A stretch of DNA of 64,000 nt, taken from Channa striata (Eukaryota; Chordata; Actinopteri; Anabantiformes; Channidae). The notes under the pieces were generated by a model. It saw nothing but the letters and a program-made list of their open reading frames with translations, was not told the origin of the DNA and did no database searches. A program made the translations under genes and the position numbers. The DNA is taken from the NCBI GenBank assembly GCA_033026295.1, contig CM065179.1, forward strand, positions 16,113,275-16,177,274, read 5' to 3'. Shown one piece after another: positions 24,662 through 34,880 of the stretch (its first letter is position 1; each line of letters opens with the position of its first letter).

Positions 24662-25462
24662 TATATTTTTTTCAAAATCTAGCCACACGTGTTGATAGCC
24701 AGTGACCTCTGTGCCGGTCCCAAGCCTGGATAAATAGAGAGGGTTGCGTCAGGAAGGGCATCTGGCGTAAAACTTGCCAAGTACAACCATCCGAGTCATC
24801 CATACCACTTTCATCCTGGATCGGTCGAGGCCCGGGTTAACAACGAACGCCACCGGTGCTGTTAACTTACAGGGTGCCGGTGGAAATTGGACTACTGTTG
24901 GTCGAAGGAGGAGAGGAGGCAGAAGGGTTCGTGGTCAGAGAGAGAAGGGGAAAGGCAGGAGCTTAGATCTGAGAGTAGGGACTCGTTGGAACAATGACAG
25001 GGAAAAGGTAGAGAGCTGGCAGACATGATGGAGAGAAGGAAGGTAGATGTACTGTGTGTGCAGGAGACGAGGTGGAAGGGTAGCAGAGCACGTAGTATTG
25101 GAGGAGGATACAAACTGTTCTACCATGGTGTGGATAGGAAGAGAAACGGGGTAGGAGGGATCCTGAAGGGGGAGTTTGTGAACAATTTTCTAGAGGTGAA
25201 AAGAGTCTCAGACAGGGTGATGAGCCTAAAGCTACAAATCGAAGTGGTGATGGTGAACGTAGTCAGTGGGTATGCTCCACAAGTTGGCTGTGAGTTAGAA
25301 GAGAAGGAGAGATTCTGGAGTGAGTTTGATGAGGTCGTAGAGAGTATCCCCAGAGGAGAGAGACTAGTTGTTGGAGCAGACTTCAATGGGCATGTTGGTG
25401 ATGGGGAGGTTTGGTGTAAAGGACAGGAATCCAGAAAGACATTCATCATCCCCGGTTGAATT
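24662..25462 (+). mobile_element. Truncated RTE-type LINE, endonuclease part (copy 1)
   Basis: A characteristic 5' region (GGTCCCAAGCCTGGATAAAT, GTTGCGTCAGGAAGGGCATC) leads into an AP-endonuclease-like frame at 25025-25459. Motifs seen: D-V-L-C-V-Q-E-T-R-W-K-G, the Y-A-P segment, and G-A-D-F-N-G-H-V-G-D. The element stops abruptly after the endonuclease, with no reverse transcriptase. A one-base shift near 25003 separates it from the upstream frame. These fragments are often annotated wrongly as craniofacial development protein 2-like genes. Confidence 0.8.
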
Positions 25463-25479
25463 AAAAACATGTAAAACTC

Positions 25480-26600
25480 GTTGTTCAGTGACAAGATGTC
25501 TTCTTGTTTGTTTATTTGTTCTTTATTTGATTATTGCTTAAGAACTATCAGATATCTTTATTTATTTACCTATTATTTGGGTCTTATTTGGTATATAAAA
25601 AGGATTAGAATGACAAATTGTGCAGGCGATTACATATGGGTAGGGTTATAAATGAGCTCTAGCTTCAGCCGTCTGTCTTTCGGTCTCACTTGAGAGGACA
25701 ATTATCATGTATTAGAACAGACTGTAAATTGTACAAAAACGCAATGATATGCATTAGGAATGTTCACTTTGTTCGATTTTATTTTTCAAAAATAGTATAG
25801 AACATCATGGTATAAAATGAAGCATATTTGTTGCTGGAATTAAATTAGCAGCTTTTAGTAGACAGGAAGATGACATTTTAGATTATGTGTAGACATAACT
25901 CAAGTTATCATAAAGGATAACATCACCTGTCCCCACAAACTAATCTGTAGCCTGTTGTTCCTCTGGACAAATTTATCTCAAATTGTATCTCACTGATTGA
26001 TGCCTGGTTTAAAAAAATATATTGTATTCTTGTTAGTGATGGTATTTTACATTTAACTCAGTAATATTATGGAAGGACCGAATACTGTCAGTGCTGGAAA
26101 AATAAATCATTGTAGACGTGTAAAATGTTTTGTGTCCACATTGACCCAACAGCCGTTTTATCATGTTATAAAATAGGTGGAAATAGAGGAATTAGTAGTA
26201 CTTGCACTCTGAGTGAGTATTGTAATTGTATGCTACTCTGAACTTGTACTTCAGTGACTAATGTTGTACTTTGGCTATTATATTGTATTTACTTGAAAGC
26301 TTTAAAAAATGCCTATAAAATGATATTCAATATTACAAATTAAACCAGCATTTCTCAAAACTTTAGACTTGAATAATAAAACAAATGAATTTCAAATGAA
26401 TGCATGTTCTGTTCAAGACCACACAATGTAACTCTCACTAAGAGGAAACACGCTTTATGTGGAGAAAATGCCAAACCTTTCTCAAACAGTTGGAATTAGA
26501 AAGAGATGTCAGCAATGAAAGCCATGACACATCAACCCAAATACCACTCCCTGAAAATTTTAGGCAATTGTTTGTGATAAAAACAAGAAAAGGTTGCTTT
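25480..26600. other. AT-rich spacer between CYP2 genes B and C
   Basis: No gene seen. The spacer is nearly identical to 33085-34870 apart from an L2 insertion there, so it belongs to the duplicated block. I see no clear promoter element for gene B this far upstream. Confidence 0.6.
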
Positions 26601-26628
26601 GAGGAATTTTTATCTGCCAAATCATCAG

Positions 26629-29600
26629 TTAGCGTGATGTTACACAGATTTCATAGTGATGTGGTGCCAGCGTGACACCAGAACGGTAGTCCATCACAGG
26701 CTTCACCCCGGCAGGCATGGAGAAGGTGAAGTGCTGCATGAAGGAGGTGAAAAAGAGGAAGAGTTCCATCCTGGCCAGGTTCTCCCCAAGACACATACGT
26801 TTACCTGAGGCAGGAAAAGAAACTGAGTCAAGCTCAAGCTTTGCTATTTATTGTCACCAAGTCTGGATCCCTAGCCTGTGTTCTCTACCTCCAGGAACCA
26901 AGTCTATTCTGGGAACGGTTCCACATTCTTGAATAAACAGGACAGTAATAAAACCAGTAGCTGTTTTGCTCCTCACCAGCAGAGAAAGGAATGAAAGCAG
27001 CTCGCTTCACAAACTTGCCCTCCTTGTTTAAAAAGTGTCCTGGGTTGAAGGTGAAAGGCGTCTCCCACTCAGTCTTGTCGAACAGCACAGATGTCAAATT
27101 GGGAATTACCATAACACCCTGATAACAATTCATACTGTCAATTGCATCATAATATGCGATATAAGAACTGCATTGATCTTTTGCTGCACTAGCTTGATGA
27201 ATTACCTTTGGGACTATGTAGCCTCCCAGCTGGAGCTCCTTGTTGGTCATATGAGGCAGACTGAGAGGAACTATGTTTCCCATCCTCTGGATTTCATGGA
27301 TGACAGCTGAGGTGTAGGGCAAGTTTGCACGGTCCTCCATTGTTGGCTGTCTGGACTGTCCAATCACTCTGTCTATTTCAGCCTGGACCTTCTCTGTACA
27401 ACAGAAGGGAGACATTTGAACTAATTATTTTAGTTAATTGTGCAGGACATGTGTTGGTTACCTGCAAAACTAACATGCTACAAATTTGCATATTATTAAG
27501 AACAAAGCACCATGAACTTAGTCAGTGTTCTTACCCTGGATCTCAGGGTACTTTGTCATGTAGAGAAAAGCCCAGCGCAGGGTGGTGGATGTGGTTTCAG
27601 TGCCAGCCCCAAACAGATCCAAGACGCACATAATAAGGGTTTGCTCATCAAAAGTACTGTCAGACTGCCCTTTATTCTGAGAATAGATTTAAATTCATAT
27701 TTAAAAAGAAGCTGCAAAAAAATGTGATCAACAATGTCAGAACTAGAACAGGAAAGTTTATGATACTGAACATATTCTGAAACCATAAAATTACTTAAAA
27801 TGTGGGAAACCAAAGAGGAGGCCATTACTCTACAAAAAAACATTGTAGTCTGGCTGAAATTTACCAGTGTCAGTTTTAACACTCAATAACACTACTGGCA
27901 AAAAACCCTTGTGGACATTTTAAACTAAGGCGGAATTGTCTGGGAGGAACATCGTATCGTATCGTGGAGAGAGCATGATGATTTAGGGCTTTTTTGACTG
28001 GGACCACTTGCCATTGTGGAGGAGAAAATGAATTCCAATGTTTACCAGGGTATGTTACAAGATAATATCAGGGTGTCTGTAAGCTGAAGCTCAGAAGAAG
28101 CTGATTGATGGAGCCGGATATAGGAGTAAATCTAATAAGAAATGTCTTCAGAAAAATGCTGTGTTTTAATAAGGTACAAAAGGTTTTGACTGTTTGGGTT
28201 TTATTAGCTTAGAAGTATTGCCTTTGTTGACATTTGTTACTTTTACTAAAGATCAGATCAAATTTCATGACCAAATTATGGAAAAACCAGGGTATTATCA
28301 ACTGTGCCATTATTTCTTCTTGCAGATGTATATACTGTATATCAAAAACATAGCTATAAAACAATGTGATTTTGACCTCTGAGCATCTACATAAGCAACA
28401 CAATGCCAGTTTTGTATCAAGTGCCAGTCACCATCTGAATCTCATTCAGAAAGAAGTCGATGTAGTCTCTCGGGTTTGAGGAATCGATGTTCAGTTTGTG
28501 CACTTTAACTTCCTCTCCTATGAATTTCTTCGTTTCACCCCAGATGTGTAGGACTCTCTGATGTGGCCCTGGCAAACGTCTCATCAGCAAAGGGAATGAG
28601 TTGTAGAGCTGCACAACAAAGCAGATTGAAACAAGAGCACAGAAAAAAGCCATTTAAGAGAAAGATGTTTTATACCAAATCCGATTTCCCTATCTTCAGA
28701 TGTTATGTTCATCTGACATCTGACATCTGAACATAAAATCATAGATATGGTTGATAGAAGTTAGAAGTTCTTGGTAGAAGTTAGGTAAATCACATCATAG
28801 ATTCATAAATTAGCTTTCATAATCTGTATGAACTTAAACCCAGATGGATTCACTTGCATGAATGATAAATAGCCTTAAAATGCAGTACCTGTTCCCAAAT
28901 GGAACCTTGAATGTGGACAGCTTCATCGAATAACTTCATCAGTCTTGTGAACTTTTCATCATTGTACTCAAAGCGATGACCAAAAACCAGGGAGCAGATC
29001 ACATTGGAGATGGCATTGTTTATAATGAGGTGTGGATTAAATGGGTTACCTCCACAATGGAACAGAGATTTTTTTTAATGTAAATTGTAAATGTATTCAT
29101 TGTAAATGTGTCAGTGTGTTTATAAGCATTTACCTTCGTAGCTTCTGAAGACTTTTGCACAGTGTGTAAATTCATCCAGGATTACTGGTTCAAGTGACTT
29201 CTTGCCAAATCCAAAATATCTCAGGGTTGAAAGAGCAAAGCGCCTCTGCTGCTTCCACAGATGCCCATTACTGAAAATCATATCTGGAGTGAAAGTACGC
29301 AGGGTGTACTGTATGTGTTACTGAAAATTAGAAAGGAAGTTAAAGTTGTGCTCTATTAATAACTCTACAAAATTGAATGTCTAATTCCTTTTTAAGATAC
29401 ATGAATATAACAATGACAAGGTCGTCATGGTCATGATATATAGATAGCTGGAATAAATGTCATAGACATAGTATTTGTGTACCTTGCAAATACAACAACA
29501 GTGACAAAGTTAAAAAAACTATATGGAGGAAAAAGTAAAGGATCCCACAACAGCAGTGATACACGGGCTTCATGTCAGTGCACGGGTTTCAGCCTCTCAC

Positions 29601-30071
29601 CTCGTCCATGGGATACATCCTCCTGCAGAGGGAGGTAAGGCCGGTCAATCACGCTGTCTCCCTGCGTTACCAGACCTTCCTTCAGTATCTCAAATGTGTT
29701 CAACACCACCACCCACGTCTGGCCCATTCGCAAGCTGAACACATCTCCATACCTTGCTGCTAACTGTGAAGATGTGGAAGAGAAAAAGGACAGCATGACA
29801 CTTTGTATAATCTATAACAGATGATCATATCCTATCAGTTGTATGATTTTGATGGCTGTTGACTTACCTGCATCAGATTCTCATGGGCCTTGTTGTGGTT
29901 CACTGTGAATATGTTGCCCACAATGGGAAGCTGCCAGGGTCCTGGAGGAAAGTTGGCTGGCCGACGATTCTTAATAAAGTCTGCAGTGAGGATGAAAACT
30001 GCCACGAAGACCAGCAGACTTTTCACGTCCCAGTTAATATAAGATCCAATAAGAGAAAAGAATGAGTCCAT
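26629..30071 (-). CDS. CYP2 family cytochrome P450, gene C
   Basis: Nine exons, 500 residues: 29868-30071, 29601-29763, 29134-29283, 28889-29049, 28432-28608, 27535-27676, 27206-27393, 26977-27118, 26629-26804 (TAA). Every exon has the same length as its counterpart in genes B and D, with all splice sites GT-AG and no stop. The I-helix reads F-G-A-G-T-E-T-T, the consensus form. K-helix E-I-Q-R and haem loop Cys are intact. Distinguishing features: exon 4 begins [10 protein letters not shown] where B and D have [10 protein letters not shown]; exon 7 ends G-G-Y-I-V-P-K where B and D have G-G-Y-T-V-P-K. Exon 2 carries Q-E-D-V-S-H-G-R-G, shared with D. Predicted ER monooxygenase; substrate unknown. 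Confidence 0.93.
27790..28180. mobile_element. Tc1/mariner relic in intron 5 of CYP2 gene C
   Basis: Near-identical to the relic in gene B intron 5, including its internal deletions, so it was inherited by duplication rather than inserted anew. Confidence 0.6.
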
Positions 30072-30507
30072 TCTGCACACCTGCAATCGAGCCTCCCTAA
30101 CTGTGTTTTCCTTCCCTTCCTACTCTGTCAGAAAACTGGCTGATTTTGAGTTTCCCCTTGACCAACAACTTGATGTTATTTGCTTTCGGCACCATTATCT
30201 CGTTGAATTGGACTCCGATCTCGTTATTCTCTGTTAATGAGTGACTCTTAAACAGTGTTAAAAGGTATAAGAAATAAGTGTAACCAGTAAATAAAGTTTG
30301 ATCTTTTTAGATGTAGGCCACATCAAGACAGCTAAATTAGAATTGGACAATACCCCCAAAAATGTAAATACTGTTTCTTAGAACTATCTAAGGTATACTG
30401 TACCAAAACGAAATGTGTTTCGTAAATAACAATGAAAGTGATTTGTAATTTGTGAAGGACTAGAATCACATATTCACCCATAATTTTTATATCATGCGAC
30501 ATAATAT

Positions 30508-31980
30508 GTTAACTCAACTCAACTCAGCTCAACTTTATTTATAAAGCCCTTTAAAACAGCTTTGGCTGACCAAAGTGCTGTACACAGCTACACACAAACA
30601 AGACAATACGTAAAACAGTGACTAGTAAATAAAATGACAATAAAACAAGAGAATAAAACAAAGGAACAAACACGGAGTCCTCATGCTGAATTAAAAGCCA
30701 GTTAATAAAAATGGGTCTTCAAATAAGTTTTAAAAATGGACAATGAAGGTGCCTGCCTAATGTGCAATGGTAGGGCATTCCACAGTTTGGGTGCTGCTAC
30801 GGCGAATGCTCTGTCCCCTCTTGGCTTGCGCTGTGACTTTGGTACTGTCAGGAGAAGCTGGTCAGCTGACCTGAGAGACCGGGAAGGAACATAGGGGATA
30901 AGTAGCTCGGCAAGAAAAGCGGGGGCAAGACCGTGTAAAGATTTAAAAACGAATAAAAGAATTTTAAAATGAACTCTAAAACGCACAGGCTACCAGTGGA
31001 GCATCGCCAGGATGGGAGTTATGTGCTCCCTCTTACGTGCCCCAACCATGAGACGAGCAGCAGCATTTTGGACCAGTTGGAGACGTGCAAGGGAGGATTG
31101 ATTTACTCCAAAATAAAGTGCATTACAGTAATCCAGCCGAGATGTAATAAAGGCATGGATTACTGTTTCAAAGTGCTGCCGTGTGACTAAAGGCTTCACC
31201 TTAGCCAGCTGCCTAAGGTGGAAAAAACCAGACTTAACAACGGCACTAATTTGGTGATCCAATTTAAAATCACTGTCCATCTTAAAACCTAGATTTGAAA
31301 CAATCTGCTTATCAAACTGTGCCAAAGGGCCAAGGTCAAGTAGAGAGGTTTTACTGGAGCCATTTGGACCGAAAACCATCACCTCTGTTTTTTTATTGTT
31401 AAACTTTAAAAAACTTAGTGCCATCCATTCCTTAATGTCATTAAGGCATAACAGAAGTGATTTTAGACTGAAGTCATCACTTTTCTTCAGTGTTATATAA
31501 ATTTGGGTATCATCAGCGTAACAATGAAAAGAGATCCCGTGTTTCCTCAGGATGTAACCCAGAGGAAGTATATACAGGGAAAAAAGGAGAGGCCCTAAAA
31601 TTGACCCTTGAGGAACTCCATATAAGAGGGGAGCTGAAGATGATTCAGAACCAGCAAGGTTTACACTTATGGTTCTGTCCGCCAAATAGCACCTAAACCA
31701 TTTCAAAGCGGTACCACGAATGCCCACCAGTTGGTGCAGCCGTGTTAATAGAATATTATGGTCCACAGTATCAAAAGCAGCAGTAAGATCTAGCAAAACA
31801 AGGATCATAAAATCACCAGCATCAGTTGCTAGGAGAACATCATTAAAGACCCTTATCAATGCTGACTCTGTGCTATGCAAGGCTTCAAAACCGGACTGAA
31901 AAACCTCTAAAAGATTTTGCTCAACTAAAAAAGATTTCAGCTGCACATAAACAATTTTCTCTAAGATTTTAGAGATGGGG
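30508..31980 (-). mobile_element. 5'-truncated L2-type LINE with reverse transcriptase
   Basis: The minus-strand frame 31946-30702 encodes most of a reverse transcriptase: L-D-L-T-A-A-F-D-T-V-D-H, G-V-P-Q-G-S-I-L-G-P-L, catalytic Y-A-D-D, then the C-terminal L-H-W segment. One in-frame TAG at 30990-30992 interrupts it, where related elements have Leu (H-W-L-P-V). The 3' end at about 30512-30545 carries a short CTCAA-type tandem tail, usual for this clade. The 5' end is cut at about 31980 next to a G run. It replaces spacer sequence present upstream of gene B. Confidence 0.8.
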
Positions 31981-31984
31981 GGGG

Positions 31985-32205
31985 TGCTAGGGCTAGCGTT
32001 CGTTTACTCGATGCAAAATAAACCCGACACCATAGAGCTAATCCTCCCTGCGCACACTCTGACAATGAGAGCGCCACTGCCAACTACTGGACTGGATGTG
32101 CAATTACACTTTATTCTAGTAAGGCAAAAAAAGCATGTTCCCCACGGTCTCACGCGCCCCCCCCCGGCAGCGCTCTGCGCGCCCCACTATTTGAGAAACA
32201 CTGCA
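31985..32205. mobile_element. Possible hAT-type DNA transposon fragment
   Basis: GC-rich for the region. It ends in GCGCCCCACTATTTGAGAAA followed by CACTGCA, like the ends of non-autonomous hAT elements. It abuts the LINE on its left and the duplicated spacer on its right. No transposase frame. Classification is tentative. Confidence 0.35.
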
Positions 32206-32272
32206 CTAAAGAAAGAAAAGCCCACAATGGTCATTGAAAAAACACTGACAAAAGTAATAATATATTAAATAA

Positions 32273-33073
32273 AATATATATTTTTTTACAAAATCTAGCC
32301 ACACGTGTTGATAGCCAGTGACCTCTGTGCCGGTCCCAAGCCCGGATAAATAGAGAGGGTTGCGTCAGGAAGGGCATCTGAAACTTGCCAAGTACAACCA
32401 TCCGAGTCATCCATACCACTTTCATCCTGGATCGGTCGAGGCCCGGGTTAACAACGACCGCCACCGGTGCTGTTAACTTACAGGATGCCGGAGGAAATTG
32501 GACTACTGTTGGTCGAAGAAGGAGAGGAGGCAGAAGGGTTCGTGGTCAGAGAGAGAAGGGGAAAGGCAGGAGCTTAGATCTGAGAGTAGGGACTCGTTGG
32601 AACAATGACAGGGAAAAGGTAGAGAGCTGGCAGACATGATGGAGAGAAGGAAGGTAGATGTACTGTGTGTGCAGGAGACGAGGTGGAAGGGTAGCAGAGC
32701 ACGTAGTATTGGAGGAGGATACAAACTGTTCTACCATGGTGTGGATAGGAAGAGAAACGGGGTAGGAGGGATCCTGAAGGGGGAGTTTGTGAACAATTTT
32801 CTAGAGGTGAAAAGAGTCTCAGACAGGGTGATGAGCCTAAAGCTACAAATCGAAGTGGTGATGGTGAACGTAGTCAGTGGGTATGCTCCACAAGTTGGCT
32901 GTGAGTTAGAAGAGAAGGAGAGATTCTGGAGTGAGTTTGATGAGGTCGTAGAGAGTATCCACAGAGGAGAGAGACTAGTTGTTGGAGCAGACTTCAATGG
33001 GCATGTTGGTGATGGGGAGGTTTGGTGTAAAGGACAGGAATCCAGAACGACATTCATCATCCCCGGTTGAATT
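32273..33073 (+). mobile_element. Truncated RTE-type LINE, endonuclease part (copy 2)
   Basis: Nearly identical to the copy at 24.7-25.5 kb, with the same truncation after the endonuclease and the same frameshift. There are a few substitutions and a six-base deletion in the 5' region (GGGCATCTG directly followed by AAACTTGCC). Because the flanks are also shared, it was copied by segmental duplication. Confidence 0.8.
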
Positions 33074-33740
33074 AAAAACATGTAAAACTCGTTGTTCAGT
33101 GACAAGATGTCTTCTTGTTTGTTTATTTGTTCTTTATTTGATTATTGCTCAAGAACTACCAGATATCTTTATTTATTTACCTATTATTTGGGTCTTATTT
33201 GGTATATAAAAAGGATTAGAATGACAAATTGTGCAGGCGATTACATATGGGTAGGGTTATAAATGAGCTTTAGCTTCAGCCGACTGTCTTTCGGTCTCAC
33301 TTGAGAGGACATGTATCATGTATTAGAACAGACTGTAAATTGTACAAAAATGCAATGATATGCATAAGGATTGTTAATTTATTTGTCAAGACTCAAAATA
33401 AATCCTTATGAAATCATTTCAGTTTAATATGGTAATATATATTGATTTTGTTTTATGATATAAAATGAAGCATATTTGTTGCTGGAATTAAATTAGCAGC
33501 TTTTAGTAGACAGGAAGAGGACATTTTAGGTTATGTGTAGACATAACTCAAGTTATCATAAAGGAAAACATCACCTGTCCCCACAAACTAATCTGTAGCC
33601 TGTTGTTCCTCTGGACAAATTTATCTCAAATTGTATCGTACTGATTGATGCCTGGTTAAAAAAATTTGTTTTACTTTTGTTAAACATATTAGTGATGGTA
33701 TTTTACATTTAACTCAGCAATATTATGGAAGGAACTTTAG

Positions 33741-34316
33741 GATCATACCTAAAAGATCTCCTTTTACCACATCATCCTAATAGTTGACTTCAGTCTCAGA
33801 ATGCAGGCCTACTTTTGGTTCCCAAAATTTCCAAAAATAGAATGGGAGGCAGAGCCTTTAGCTATCAAGCTCCTCTCCTGTGGAACCAGCTCCCAGTCCA
33901 GATTCAGGAAGCAGATACTCTTAAGACTAGGCTCAAAACCTTCCTCTTCGATAAAGCTTATAGTTGGTTAAAGTCATGCTGCTATAGGCTTAGACTGCTG
34001 GGGGACTCTGCACTGTGCCACTTCATCTTCTCTTCATTCTCTCCTCTCACCCCACATTTATAATGTCACCACTGTATGACTTTCCGCTCACCCCAACTGG
34101 TCAAGGCAGATGGCTGCCCACCCTGAGCCTGGTTCTGCTGGAGATTTCTTCTGTTAAAGGGAGTTTTTCCTCTCCACTGTTGCCCATGGCTGCTCAGGGG
34201 GGATTTGTTGGGTTTTCTTTAAATGTTTGTATAGTCTTGACTTTATTATGTAGAGTGCCTTGAGATATCCTTGTTGTAAATTGGCGCTATATAAATAAAG
34301 CTGAATTGAATTGAAA
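33741..34316 (+). mobile_element. 3' end of an L2-like LINE
   Basis: Includes the C-terminal remnant (G-G-R-A-F-S-Y-Q-A-P-L-L-W-N-Q-L-P) and the known fish LINE 3' wording CTGGTTCTGCTGGAGATTTC and TTGGCGCTATATAAATAAAG. It ends in GAATTGAATTGA. The matching unoccupied sequence is at about 26071-26085 (ATTATGGAAGGACCGAAT). A short AAGGA direct repeat flanks the insertion. Confidence 0.8.
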
Positions 34317-34880
34317 AGGACTGAATATTGTCAGTGCTGGAAAAATAAACCATTGTACACTTGTAAAATGTTTTGTGTCCACATTGACCCAACAACCGTT
34401 TTATCATGCTATAAAATAGGTGGAAACAGAAGAATTAGTAGTACTTGCACTCTGAGTGAGTATTGTAATTGTATGTTACTCTGAACTTGTACTTCAATGA
34501 CTAATGTTGTACTAAGGCTATTATATTGTATTTACTTGATGGTTTTAAAAAATGCCTATAAAATGATATGCATTATTACAAATTAAACCAGCATTTCTCA
34601 AAACTTTAGTCTTGACTGAAAAAAACAAATTAATTTCAAATGAATGCATGTTCTGTTCAAGACCACAAATGTAACTCTCACCAAGAGGAAACACGCTTTA
34701 TTTGAAGAAAATGCCAAACCTTTCTCAAAGATTTGGGAATTAGAAAGAGATGTCAGCAAGGAAAGCCATGACATGTTGGTAATTCAACCCAAATACCAGT
34801 CCCTGAAAATTTTAAGCAACTACTGGTGATAAAAATAAGAAAAGGTTGCTATGAGAAATTTTTATCTGCCAAAGTATCAG

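Noticed and set aside
25025..25459. A host gene resembling craniofacial development protein 2
   Set aside because: The endonuclease motifs, the LINE 5' wording and the identical second copy at 32.6 kb show that it is a retrotransposon fragment.
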